DNA of 64,000 nucleotides. It comes from Oceanobacter sp045430275. GTDB lineage: Bacteria; Pseudomonadota; Gammaproteobacteria; Pseudomonadales; Oceanobacteraceae. Within the stretch, counting starts at the first letter, position 1, and every line of letters starts with the position of its first letter. The stretch is from positions 124,001-188,000 of the forward strand of contig JAILXU010000006.1 of NCBI GenBank assembly GCA_045430275.1, read 5' to 3'. Below the pieces are notes generated by a model, which saw nothing but the letters and a program-made list of their open reading frames with translations, was not told the origin of the DNA and made no database searches. The position numbers were made by a program, and so were the translations under genes. Positions 17,402-25,743 of the stretch are shown piece after piece.

Positions 17402-18034
17402 ATGATCCCCCTCGAATCTCTCGGCACTTTTGTGTTGGCCTCTGCCGTCTTGGCGCTAGTGCCCGGGCCGGATAACTTATTTGTCTTGATGCAATCAGCC
17501 ATGCACGGTCGAAAGGCCGGTTTACTGATAACTCTCGGGTTGTGTAGCGGCCTGATTGTTCACACCAGCGCCGTCGCTTTGGGCGTAGCGGTTATTTTTC
17601 AGACATCCGCTGTGGCTTTCTCACTATTGAAAATGGCTGGCGCACTCTATCTCGTTTATTTGGCCTGGCAGGCTTTCCAGGCATCGGCCACGACATTGGA
17701 TGGCTCTGATACCAACCCGTATACCAATGCTGCCTTGTACCGTCGCGGCATATTGATGAACATCACTAATCCGAAAGTCACCATTTTCTTCCTGGCTTTT
17801 TTGCCGCAATTTGCTTCCCCTGAATACGGTGCTATTAGCCCACAAATTTTCTTACTGGGAGGCGTATTCATGAGTACAGCACTGCTTGTTTTTAGCGCAA
17901 TTGCCATATTAGCCGGAACATTAGGTGTCTGGTTACAACGGTCTCCCACCACTCAGATGTATCTGAATCGTGGAGCCGGTATGGTCTTTATCGGATTGGC
18001 CCTGAAATTGGCGACCACCAGCCAAACCCTTTAG
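17402..18034 (+). CDS. LysE/RhtB-family exporter
   Basis: A 210-residue inner-membrane protein with about six hydrophobic segments. It has the family signature LVPGPDNLFVLMQSAMHGRKAG near the N terminus and NPKVTIFFLAFLPQF in the middle. LysE/RhtB proteins export amino acids such as lysine, homoserine or threonine, but the substrate here is unknown. It is convergent with the next gene and overlaps it by four bases. No clear ribosome-binding site precedes the ATG. Confidence 0.88.
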   Translation: MIPLESLGTFVLASAVLALVPGPDNLFVLMQSAMHGRKAGLLITLGLCSGLIVHTSAVALGVAVIFQTSAVAFSLLKMAGALYLVYLAWQAFQASATTLDGSDTNPYTNAALYRRGILMNITNPKVTIFFLAFLPQFASPEYGAISPQIFLLGGVFMSTALLVFSAIAILAGTLGVWLQRSPTTQMYLNRGAGMVFIGLALKLATTSQTL

Positions 18035-19062
18035 CGAAGATTTTTGCGATGACGCTGAACAAAGCGCTTCAGCCGTCCCAAATCCAGCAGCCATACCTCT
18101 TTGTCTGCAAACCGCTGTGTCACAGAAAACAAGGCCACTGGCTGGTGTTGAGGTTTTGTCACATCCACTTTCCAATCGTTTGCAATGGCGCGAGATTTGA
18201 TTTGATCAATCTTCACATCGCCATGAGCCGGAATAAAAAATGATTTTACGGCTGTGTTTTGCCCCGGAGGCCAAAACCGAACCACCATCATTTCATCCAG
18301 AGGATTACGCACCAATAGATGCTGGATCATGCTTTGATCAGAAGATGCAGATACCCTCTGAGCCTTTGTTTTGGGGTGTGACAAACCCAGAGGTATATGA
18401 CCGGCCAGACCCGCCATGTTTCCCTTGCCATCAGAAGGAGCAGCCATGCTTTCAGCTTCCTTCTTTTGGCCCAGTAATGGCAACAGGCTTGCTACAGGCA
18501 GAACCTCACCACTGGGCTTATTCGTCACTGCGCTTCTCTTGGGTGGACTTGTGTGCACAACCTGATTCAAACGCTTCACATCCGCCTGAAGTTGTTCCAG
18601 AGCTTGCTGTTGTCGTTCAATCAGCCGTTGTTGCTGCTCCAATTGATCATCCTGGATACGCTGCTGGTGCAAGGTATTCAATACCTGGCTTGTATCAACG
18701 CTTATACGGGCTTTTACGTAGAAAGACTCTCCGTTCCAGTGTTCCTTCAGAACGACAATGCTTGATAAGCCAGCGGTCACTACACGCAAAACTTCTTGTT
18801 CTGAACGTGCCCCGGAACCATCACGCCGGGCCGTTATGACATGGTGAAGATTGGTGCCAACTTCCTGCAGCACCTGAGCTTTCAAGTGATCCAGTGCATG
18901 CTTCCTGGCTGTAACCTTGCTGTCATTCTCAGAAGCCCGGTAGGTGTATTCACGAATAAATACGTCAGCATTCACAAATACAGAAGCAAGGATAAGAGAG
19001 ACAATAAGCAGTAATCGAGATAAGAAAACAACCGTCGAATCTAATGACAAATAACGCAACAC
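18031..19062 (-). CDS. Secreted coiled-coil protein, unknown
   Basis: An unrecognised protein of about 343 residues. A hydrophobic segment (LSRLLLIVSLILASVFVNA) acts as signal peptide or anchor. A domain follows that opens FIREYTYRASENDSKVTARK and closes WNGESFYVKARISVD, a pattern I associate with N-terminal modules of several proteobacterial envelope proteins. Next come a Gln-rich coiled coil (IQDDQLEQQQRLIERQQQA) and a C-terminal part starting near LVRNPLDEMMVVRFW. GTG 19062 is preferred, with TAGGGA upstream. ATG 19143 would add 27 residues without a ribosome-binding site. Confidence 0.55.
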   Translation of the reverse strand: MLRYLSLDSTVVFLSRLLLIVSLILASVFVNADVFIREYTYRASENDSKVTARKHALDHLKAQVLQEVGTNLHHVITARRDGSGARSEQEVLRVVTAGLSSIVVLKEHWNGESFYVKARISVDTSQVLNTLHQQRIQDDQLEQQQRLIERQQQALEQLQADVKRLNQVVHTSPPKRSAVTNKPSGEVLPVASLLPLLGQKKEAESMAAPSDGKGNMAGLAGHIPLGLSHPKTKAQRVSASSDQSMIQHLLVRNPLDEMMVVRFWPPGQNTAVKSFFIPAHGDVKIDQIKSRAIANDWKVDVTKPQHQPVALFSVTQRFADKEVWLLDLGRLKRFVQRHRKNLR

Positions 19063-19164
19063 AAAAACAGTTTCCCTACAAAATAATCCTTGAAAGCCCC
19101 ATATTATCAGCAAGGCAGAATAGACACGAACGTCCAGTTTCATACACGCAAATATGACGATATT

Positions 19165-19614
19165 TTATTCTTTCGAGCCAGCAGAAACCCCCAACAACTG
19201 TTCTTCCGGGTAACGAGTGGCCAGCTCACGCTGTTTGGCTTTGGTCAGGCCACGATAGACGAGCGCGTAGGAGTGATCAATCATGCGTTCAAGCTCTCCG
19301 GCTGGCACATCTCCAACCAGTTGAATGGTGTTCCAATGGCGCTTGTTCATATGGTATCCGGCGCTGACGGAATCAAAAATATCGCGCAGTTCCAGTGCTT
19401 GTTGAGGATCGCACTTCAGGTTCAGGCAATCCCGTCCTTCGCGCTGGTACAGCAGTGCGAACATTTTATCCGCAACCTTGAAGACCCAGGCTCCGTCACC
19501 AAAGGGCATATCACAACGCGCCTCGGGTTTGTTCATCAGGTATGAGGCAGCCGGTTGCAAGGTTGCGGGAAGGCGTTCGAGATACGAGTCTGAGGCGCTG
19601 TCTTGTGTGGTCAT
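19165..19614 (-). CDS. MmcQ/YjbR-family protein
   Basis: A 149-residue cytoplasmic protein of the MmcQ/YjbR fold. The typical run is DGAWVFKVADKMFALL, then LNLKCDPQQALELRDIF, then AGYHMNKRHWNTIQL, which is the family's small-molecule or DNA-binding surface. E. coli YjbR has a CyaY-like fold, and the biological role is unsettled. AGGATGACCTTG before ATG 19614 sets the start. It heads toward the same operon strand as the TusA-like and apbC genes. Confidence 0.88.
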   Translation of the reverse strand: MTTQDSASDSYLERLPATLQPAASYLMNKPEARCDMPFGDGAWVFKVADKMFALLYQREGRDCLNLKCDPQQALELRDIFDSVSAGYHMNKRHWNTIQLVGDVPAGELERMIDHSYALVYRGLTKAKQRELATRYPEEQLLGVSAGSKE

Positions 19615-19659
19615 CAAGGTCATCCTGATAATGGGCACCGTGAGAGGTGCCCAGTGAGG

Positions 19660-19926
19660 TCAGTCTTCGTCCGCACCCTTACGGATCAGAAAATGGTATT
19701 CCCCGCCCTGCTCTTCCGATGCCAGCATTTCATGCCCCAAAAAGGTACAGAACTTGAGGAAATCGCGCTGGGTCGAAGGGTCAGTGGCGAAGATCTGAAT
19801 CACTTCCCCAACGGCCACATCGGCAATCAGGTTGTGTAGCATCATTACAGGCTCTGGACAAAACAACCCCCGAGCATCCAGCTCACGGGCAATGTCAGGC
19901 AACGGATTATTGTCAGAATGCTCCAT
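19660..19926 (-). CDS. TusA-family sulfur carrier protein
   Basis: An 88-residue SirA/TusA-fold protein. ELDARGLFCPEPVMMLH contains the CPxP motif with the reactive C23, and DPSTQRDFLKFCTFLGHEM follows in the expected place. Members carry persulfide sulfur for tRNA thiolation or other sulfur transfers. It lies 14 bp after apbC, which handles iron-sulfur clusters, so the two may share a transcript. It could be TusA itself or a paralogue. The symbol is left blank. Confidence 0.85.
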   Translation of the reverse strand: MEHSDNNPLPDIARELDARGLFCPEPVMMLHNLIADVAVGEVIQIFATDPSTQRDFLKFCTFLGHEMLASEEQGGEYHFLIRKGADED

Positions 19927-19940
19927 GCTGTGGGCCTCCG

Positions 19941-21035
19941 TCAGTCATCGCTGATTTCAATGGATGGCATCGCGCCAGCCCCTGAGCCCGACTGGTTCAG
20001 GGCAACGGCCAGACGGCGGGCGGCATGACGATACATCAACGCCACGTCAGCGGTATCATCGGCGGCCACCACTGGCGTACCGGCATCGCTCTGTTCCCGA
20101 ATCCAGGTCGCCAGTGGCAAGGAACCCAGCACAGTGGTTTGATACGTCGTTGCCAGTCGATCAGCACCATCGGTGCCAAAAATATGCTCAGCATGGCCGC
20201 ACTGGGAACAGATGTGCATGCTCATGTTTTCAATCATCCCCAGAACCGGAATGTTCACCTTGCGGAACATTTCCACGCCTTTTTTGGCATCCGCCAAGGC
20301 GATGTCCTGTGGCGTGGTCACAATCACCGCACCAGACACCGGGTATTTCTGACTCAGGGTCAGCTGCACGTCACCCGTGCCCGGAGGCATATCAATCAGC
20401 AGATAATCCAGCTCGCCCCACTGGGTCTGATTAAGCAACTGCATCAGAGTACCGGCGACCATTGGGCCGCGCCAAACCATGGGCGTGTCTTCGGTAACCA
20501 GATAAGCCATCGACATGCTTTTGACGCCGTGAGCTTCAATCGGCACAAACCATTTGTTATCAATGGTTTCCGGGCGCGTACCTTCCGCCACACCCAGCAT
20601 CAGGCCCTGACTGGGGCCATAAATATCCGCATCCAGCAGGCCAACTTTGGCACCGTCACACGCCAGTGCCACGGCCAGGTTCACAGAGGTGGTGGATTTG
20701 CCCACACCGCCTTTGCCAGAAGCCACGGCCACGATGTTTTTAACCTGAGCCAGTGCTTCACCGCCATCATGGCTTTTGTGACTGGCTACCTGCCAACCAA
20801 CCTGAACACTGGCCTGATCACAGCCATCCAGATTTTCCAGCGCCGTTTCCAGCAATTGGGCAACCCCATTAGCCACACCACCTGCCGGGTAATCCAGCAA
20901 CACGGCCACGCTCACGCTGGAGCCACTGATCTGAATGCTCTGAATGGCTCCGGCACTGAGTAAGTCCGTTTCCAGATAAGGGTCGTGATAACCGGCCAAC
21001 GCCGTTTCTACTTGAGACTGGGTCACTTCTGACAC
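19941..21035 (-). CDS. apbC: Iron-sulfur cluster carrier ApbC (Mrp family P-loop ATPase)
   Basis: A 364-residue protein that binds and transfers Fe-S clusters. The N-terminal DUF59/MIP18-like domain is followed by the deviant Walker A VASGKGGVGKST (about 107-118), the LLDADIYGPSQGLML switch and LIDMPPGTGD. ICSQCGH near residue 285 is the CxxC that bridges the cluster in the dimer. The start is GTG at 21035 with GGGAG nine bases upstream. Length and motifs are normal. Confidence 0.93.
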   Translation of the reverse strand: MSEVTQSQVETALAGYHDPYLETDLLSAGAIQSIQISGSSVSVAVLLDYPAGGVANGVAQLLETALENLDGCDQASVQVGWQVASHKSHDGGEALAQVKNIVAVASGKGGVGKSTTSVNLAVALACDGAKVGLLDADIYGPSQGLMLGVAEGTRPETIDNKWFVPIEAHGVKSMSMAYLVTEDTPMVWRGPMVAGTLMQLLNQTQWGELDYLLIDMPPGTGDVQLTLSQKYPVSGAVIVTTPQDIALADAKKGVEMFRKVNIPVLGMIENMSMHICSQCGHAEHIFGTDGADRLATTYQTTVLGSLPLATWIREQSDAGTPVVAADDTADVALMYRHAARRLAVALNQSGSGAGAMPSIEISDD

Positions 21036-21230
21036 GCACTTCGCTCCCGTTTAAGGTCAATCGTATGCGGGAATTGTACTCCGGTCGTTACCAAAACCAC
21101 ATGCTAAAAACCATTCGAGCACCAAAAACCGACTGTTCCAGTCGGTTTTAAGAACACATCCGCTTGCCGGTAGGCACAACGCCTGCTTTGCCGGATAATG
21201 CCGGGCTTGACACAGTACGGGAATACCCAA

Positions 21231-22100
21231 ATGTTACACCTCTGGTGGCAAGCCACCCGCCCCAAGACCCTGCCCGCCTCCGTCGGCCCGGTGTTATTGG
21301 GTACGGCACTTGCCTCAACACAGACCGATATCAACACCAGTCTGTTTTTGCTCACCCTGCTGTGTGCTGTCGCTCTGCAGATTGGCGTCAATCTGGCCAA
21401 CGACCTGTTTGATGGTTTGTCGGGCGTAGACGGCGATGACCGCCTTGGGCCACCTCGCATGGTGCAATCCGGTCAGGTCACACCCGCTCAGATGAAAATC
21501 GCCTTGGCGCTGTGTACCTTGATCGCGGCGGCTTCTGGCTTGATGCTGGTCGCCCACGGCGGCTGGATGCTATTGCTGATTGGCGTGGCTTGCCTGCTGG
21601 GCGTGTTTGCCTACAGCGCTGGGCCATGGCCTCTCGCTTCTTGCGGGCTGGGCGAAGTGACGGTACTGGTGTTCTTTGGCTGGGTCGCAGTGATGGGGTC
21701 GTATTTTCTCCAGACCGGAAATGTCAGCCTGGCGTCTTTTTTATTTGGCAGCGCCAGTGGCCTGTTCAGTGCCGCCATGATGCTGGTGAATAATCTGCGT
21801 GATCTTCCCACCGATGCCAACGCAGGCAAGGTAACGTTGGCCATCCGACTGGGGGAAACCCCGAGCCGCACTCTGTACATTCTGATGCTGATACTGGCGC
21901 TGGTGTTTCATTCACTGGCAACCAGCACGTCGGTTTGGCACCTGCTGATTCCGGTACTGGTGTGCCTGAAGCCGGTCATCAACCTGATGACGGCCATTCG
22001 AACCCATTCAGGTCAGAGCCTGAATGACGTGTTGGCCAATACGGCCAAAGCCGGATTTCTCTATTGCCTGAGCAGCGCTGCTGTATTGGCAGTGCTTTAG
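21231..22100 (+). CDS. menA: MenA-type prenyltransferase (1,4-dihydroxy-2-naphthoate)
   Basis: A 289-residue integral membrane prenyltransferase of the UbiA superfamily, closest to MenA, which attaches the isoprenoid tail in menaquinone synthesis. The opening WWQATRPKTLPASVGPVLLG is MenA-like. The first Asp-rich motif is NLANDLFDGLSGVDGDDRLG and the second is NNLRDLPTDANAGK. About eight hydrophobic helices are visible. ATG 21231 has GGGAA seven bases upstream. No other men genes lie in the window. Confidence 0.85.
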   Translation: MLHLWWQATRPKTLPASVGPVLLGTALASTQTDINTSLFLLTLLCAVALQIGVNLANDLFDGLSGVDGDDRLGPPRMVQSGQVTPAQMKIALALCTLIAAASGLMLVAHGGWMLLLIGVACLLGVFAYSAGPWPLASCGLGEVTVLVFFGWVAVMGSYFLQTGNVSLASFLFGSASGLFSAAMMLVNNLRDLPTDANAGKVTLAIRLGETPSRTLYILMLILALVFHSLATSTSVWHLLIPVLVCLKPVINLMTAIRTHSGQSLNDVLANTAKAGFLYCLSSAAVLAVL

Positions 22101-22131
22101 TCTTCCCCTATCCATCATCTATTCTGCCGAC

Positions 22132-22752
22132 ATGAAACTTATAATAATCAGCGATACACACGGCCAGCATGAACATCTGGATATCCCGGAAGGCGATGTT
22201 CTGATTCATGCTGGCGACTTTACCGAGCATGGCACCCTGGCCGAAGCCGAAGCGTTTGACCGCTTTCTGGATACCTTACCGCACTCTCACAAACTGGTGA
22301 TTGCAGGCAACCACGACTTCGCCTTTGAGCAACGCCCCGACGATGCCGAAGCCGTGATGCGCCATTGCACCTATCTGAAAGACAGTGGAACGACGATTGA
22401 CGGCGTGCATTTCTACGGCAGCCCCTGGCAACCCTGGTTTATGGATTGGGCCTTTAACCTGCCGCGTGGCGACGCCCTGCGTGAGAAATGGGACATGATT
22501 CCCGGCCATACCGATGTTCTGATCACCCATGGTCCGCCTCTGGGACAAGGTGACCGTATTTATTCCGGTGATCAGGTGGGATGCGATGAGCTGACCAAAG
22601 CGGTCGAAAGAATACGTCCCAAACTGCATATATTCGGGCACATACATGAAAGCTACGGCATTACAGAAAACGGGCACACGGCGTTTATCAATGCCTGTAG
22701 CTGCAACATAAAAAACCGGGCCGATAACCCGCCGATTGTGATTGAGCTATAA
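22132..22752 (+). CDS. Calcineurin-like metallophosphoesterase
   Basis: A 206-residue cytoplasmic phosphoesterase with the full metal-binding set: ISDTHGQH, HAGDFTEHG, IAGNHDFAF, ITHGPPLG and FGHIHESYG. It belongs to the short single-domain group of unknown substrate. It starts 31 bp after menA on the same strand, so cotranscription is likely. A strong bidirectional hairpin follows. Confidence 0.9.
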   Translation: MKLIIISDTHGQHEHLDIPEGDVLIHAGDFTEHGTLAEAEAFDRFLDTLPHSHKLVIAGNHDFAFEQRPDDAEAVMRHCTYLKDSGTTIDGVHFYGSPWQPWFMDWAFNLPRGDALREKWDMIPGHTDVLITHGPPLGQGDRIYSGDQVGCDELTKAVERIRPKLHIFGHIHESYGITENGHTAFINACSCNIKNRADNPPIVIEL

Positions 22753-22782
22753 ATAGCGGAGATAAACACTGGAATAGACACA

Positions 22783-22810
22783 ACAAAGCCGCTCACAGGA
22801 GCGGCTTTGT
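22783..22810. terminator. Bidirectional terminator
   Basis: ACAAAGCCGCTC (22783-22794) pairs perfectly over 12 bp with GAGCGGCTTTGT (22799-22810) around an ACAG loop. It lies between convergent genes, the metallophosphoesterase and the binding protein ending at 22837. Confidence 0.85.
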
Positions 22811-22836
22811 GTTCATGCACATGACAGCGATTACGA

Positions 22837-23775
22837 TTACTGCACCCGATAATGCGCTGGTTTCAGATAATCAACACCGTAACTCGCAAAAATGCGCTCC
22901 ATGTCACCGCTGTTCACCAGCTCGGTGATCACATCTTCCAGTGCGTATCCCAACGCTCGATGAGCATCTTTCACCGCCATGCCCACTTCCCAACGCGGTT
23001 TGGTCAGATTTGGGAGCGGAATATCCACCGCCTGATAACGTTCCGGTGTGTCCAATCGCAAACGGCCCCATTGCATCTGGGACTGCATGCCCATCACTGC
23101 GGCTACCTTTTTCTCGGGCAAATCGGCCAGAGCATCAAAGACCGTAGTGTAGTGCAGAACATTGTTTTTGAGGCGACCCCGAAAGGCGCTGCTGAGATAG
23201 AAGTCTGGCAGGCTGTCAATTTCCACGCCGACCTTGTCGTACATGAAAATAGCCAGATTTTCGATGCTTTCAATTTGCTGATCATCAATCAGCAGCATCC
23301 AGCGTTCACGCTGATACGGTGCAAAGAAATGCACCAGATCGTTCATGACTCGACCATCCTGATCGACCTTGAACGCGTATTCCCGGTCATAAGGCGCGCG
23401 CAGCATCACATCCGCCACTTCACGTTTGAGCATGGGGCCGTCTTCGATACGGGCCAGATAATGGCCTTTCCAGACGTGGTTGCGCAGATCGTCTTCCAGA
23501 TTTTCATCCGGCACCATCCAGTGCAGAGTCAGGTCAACACCCAGACCACGGGCCAGATGCCGAGCAATCTCGACATCCACCCCGCGTGCATCGCCGTTGT
23601 TTTCCCAGGAGTAAGGCGGGAAGTCTCGATACACCGCGACCGACAATGTGCCAGCCGCCTGAATATCATCCAGCGATCGGGCGTGAACAAAAAGAGGCAG
23701 GCAGAGCAGCATCGCCAACAGGGAAGCGATACTGGCAGTACTCTGACTGCCTGTAAGCGTACGATTACTCGACAT
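22837..23775 (-). CDS. Quinoprotein-associated periplasmic substrate-binding protein
   Basis: A 312-residue exported protein of the family-3 solute-binding fold. The signal region (ASLLAMLLCLPLFVHA) is followed by AAGTLSVAVYRDFPPYSWE, DARGVDVEIARHLA and the long mid-domain. It resembles the putative binding proteins (TIGR03871/MoxJ-like) encoded beside PQQ-dependent dehydrogenases and their cytochromes, which may assist the dehydrogenase rather than import a solute. Its ATG at 23775 overlaps the end of the cytochrome gene by 11 bases, which supports a joint role. Confidence 0.8.
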   Translation of the reverse strand: MSSNRTLTGSQSTASIASLLAMLLCLPLFVHARSLDDIQAAGTLSVAVYRDFPPYSWENNGDARGVDVEIARHLARGLGVDLTLHWMVPDENLEDDLRNHVWKGHYLARIEDGPMLKREVADVMLRAPYDREYAFKVDQDGRVMNDLVHFFAPYQRERWMLLIDDQQIESIENLAIFMYDKVGVEIDSLPDFYLSSAFRGRLKNNVLHYTTVFDALADLPEKKVAAVMGMQSQMQWGRLRLDTPERYQAVDIPLPNLTKPRWEVGMAVKDAHRALGYALEDVITELVNSGDMERIFASYGVDYLKPAHYRVQ

Positions 23776-24190
23776 ACAAGGTTTCAAGCCATGCACGAAT
23801 CGACCACAGTGCTTCCTGGCTCAGGAAGTCGGCCATTTTCGGCATGTAAGGAACGCCATTACGAACGGCACCGTTACGAACGCGGTACACAAACCACTCA
23901 TCACCGTCCATACCGGGTTCCAGCTCACGCAAGTCCGGCGCAATACCACCAGAAATGCCGTCCAGACCGTGGCAACGGGCGCAGTTTTGAGCGTAGGCTG
24001 ATTTACCAACCTCAATCGCCAGTTCATTACCGCGATACGGGTTTTCTTCGCGCCACTCTTCACCCAGTTTTTCCAAACCACCGATATCAACTGCTTGTGG
24101 CGTCACATCACCATGTGCCCAAACCGCACCGGAAAATGCAACACAACCGGCAACGATTGCACCACGAAGGGTTGTAGATACTGATTTCAT
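23765..24190 (-). CDS. pedF: Cytochrome c-550 PedF-like
   Basis: A 141-residue periplasmic cytochrome c. MKSVSTTLRGAIVAGCVAF up to VWAHG is a signal peptide. The mature opening GDVTPQAVD...LGEEW...NPYRG is shared with PedF of Pseudomonas. The heme site is C70-x-x-C73-H74 in QNCARCHG, and the axial Met is probably in VPYMPKM. PedF/ExaB-type cytochromes take electrons from PQQ alcohol dehydrogenases. The dehydrogenase gene expected beside it is absent. Confidence 0.85.
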   Translation of the reverse strand: MKSVSTTLRGAIVAGCVAFSGAVWAHGDVTPQAVDIGGLEKLGEEWREENPYRGNELAIEVGKSAYAQNCARCHGLDGISGGIAPDLRELEPGMDGDEWFVYRVRNGAVRNGVPYMPKMADFLSQEALWSIRAWLETLYVE

Positions 24191-24263
24191 TGTTGAGCAC
24201 CTGCTGCTTGTGATTTTCTATTGCTCATTGTAGATACGACCCCAAACAGGCCACAGAACACTT

Positions 24264-24395
24264 TGGTATCCGGTTTTCACTACCTTGGTACTGGTTCAAA
24301 ACAGACGATTTTTGCAAACCTGCCAACCCACCTGCTTCCACCACCTCTCCGGCCCACACCCAAAGCACTGTTTATTGCCACCAAAACCAGTACCA
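24264..24395. promoter_or_regulatory. Repeated operator-like motif between the two PQQ accessory units
   Basis: Three copies of a TGGTA-n-GGTT motif lie in the 299-bp divergent gap. They are TGGTATCCGGTT at 24264-24275, TGGTACTGGTT at 24286-24296, and the perfect reverse complement AACCAGTACCA at 24385-24395. The last two form an 11-bp inverted repeat 88 bp apart. They could bind a regulator shared by both units. No other feature or gene is seen in the gap. Confidence 0.45.
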
Positions 24396-24489
24396 GAGAA
24401 CTAGGACACCTCCACCGAATGAGGATATTCAGCCACCGTCCGCTCTCAGTACCCTGTGAGACAAGCACTCAATAACGATAACAAGCCTC

Positions 24490-25743
24490 ATGATGAACAC
24501 ATCCCTGTTCCTGCAACAGATCCGGCGCGTTCTGCCGTTGCTGATTCTGTACGCACTGACAACCACACCGGCCCAGGCCCAAAAAGCCGCTGTAATTGAA
24601 GTTCCCATTGGCTATCTGGAGCTGACCCTGCCAAGCCCTCCCCTGCTCTCTAATGTGCTGCCACCGCCCGATGACAATGGCGAACAAGGGGCCATCCTCG
24701 GGGTCACCGACAATAATCAGGGCGCACGGTTTCTGGGCCTGAACTATCACCTGCACAGCAAGCGTTCAGACTCACTGGACGAGCTGATCCGGCAATCAGA
24801 GCAGTGGCACCAGAACGGCGTGCGCTACCTGATTGCCAACCTGCCCGCCACTGCGCTGGAGCAGCTATCCCGCGCCTGGCAAGGCAAGCCGATGCTGATT
24901 CTCAACGCCGGTGCCGCCGACAATGCCTTGCGTACCCGCCAGTGTCTCGCCAATGTGATGCACACGCTTCCCAGTCGCGCCATGCTGACCGACGCTCTGG
25001 GGCAATGGCTGATTCATCGCCGTCTCAGTCGCTGGCTATTGATCGAAGGACAGCACTCCGACGACAAGGCGTACGCCAACTCCATACGCCGCACTGCCAA
25101 GCGCTACGGTGCCAAAATCGTGGCGGAGAAAACCTGGACGTTTGAATCGGACTTACGCCGCACCGCACAAACCGAAGTGCCACTGTTCACCAAAACCCGC
25201 GAATACGACGCCGTTGTGGTGGCTGATGAACGCGGCGATTTTGGCGAGTTCATCCCGTTCAATACCTGGTATCCACGCCCGGTGACGGGCACCCAGGGCC
25301 TGACACCCACCGCCTGGCACCGTGTGGTTGAACAATGGGGTGCGGCACAATTACAAAGCCGCTTCGACAAACAAGCCAACCGCTGGATGACCGATAAAGA
25401 CTACGCCGCCTGGGCCGCTGTCCGCGCCATCGGCGAAGCCATTGCCAATCAACCCGCCAGCCAGTTTCGGGCGTTGGCTCAGCAAGATCCGCGTCCGTTG
25501 CAGGCGTACTTGCTCGGCGAGCGCTTCCAACTGGCTGGATTCAAAGGCCGCAAGCTGACGTTCCGACACTGGAATGGTCAACTGCGCCAGCCCATTCCGC
25601 TGGTACAGCCACGCGCTCTGGTGTCGCAGTCGCCTCAACAAGGCTATCTGCACCCGCATACCGATCTCGACACGCTTGGCTTTGATCTACGAGAAAGCCG
25701 CTGTCATCTTGACTCACCCACTGTTTCTACCGGAGGCCGGTAA
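24490..25743 (+). CDS. ABC transporter substrate-binding protein of the PQQ-alcohol system
   Basis: A 417-residue exported protein. A signal peptide ends near TTTPAQAQ. The body has a type I periplasmic binding fold similar to branched-chain amino acid binding proteins (VLPPPDDNGEQGAILGVTDN, GVRYLIANLPA, MLTDALGQWLIHR). It matches the TIGR03863-type protein encoded with PQQ alcohol dehydrogenase ABC genes. What it binds is unknown. The beta-propeller gene starts immediately after its stop codon. Confidence 0.82.
   Translation: MMNTSLFLQQIRRVLPLLILYALTTTPAQAQKAAVIEVPIGYLELTLPSPPLLSNVLPPPDDNGEQGAILGVTDNNQGARFLGLNYHLHSKRSDSLDELIRQSEQWHQNGVRYLIANLPATALEQLSRAWQGKPMLILNAGAADNALRTRQCLANVMHTLPSRAMLTDALGQWLIHRRLSRWLLIEGQHSDDKAYANSIRRTAKRYGAKIVAEKTWTFESDLRRTAQTEVPLFTKTREYDAVVVADERGDFGEFIPFNTWYPRPVTGTQGLTPTAWHRVVEQWGAAQLQSRFDKQANRWMTDKDYAAWAAVRAIGEAIANQPASQFRALAQQDPRPLQAYLLGERFQLAGFKGRKLTFRHWNGQLRQPIPLVQPRALVSQSPQQGYLHPHTDLDTLGFDLRESRCHLDSPTVSTGGR

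Noticed and set aside
22852..24177. 441-codon plus-strand frame opposite the binding protein and cytochrome
   Set aside because: It spans two real minus-strand genes and has low-complexity His/Gln-rich translation.
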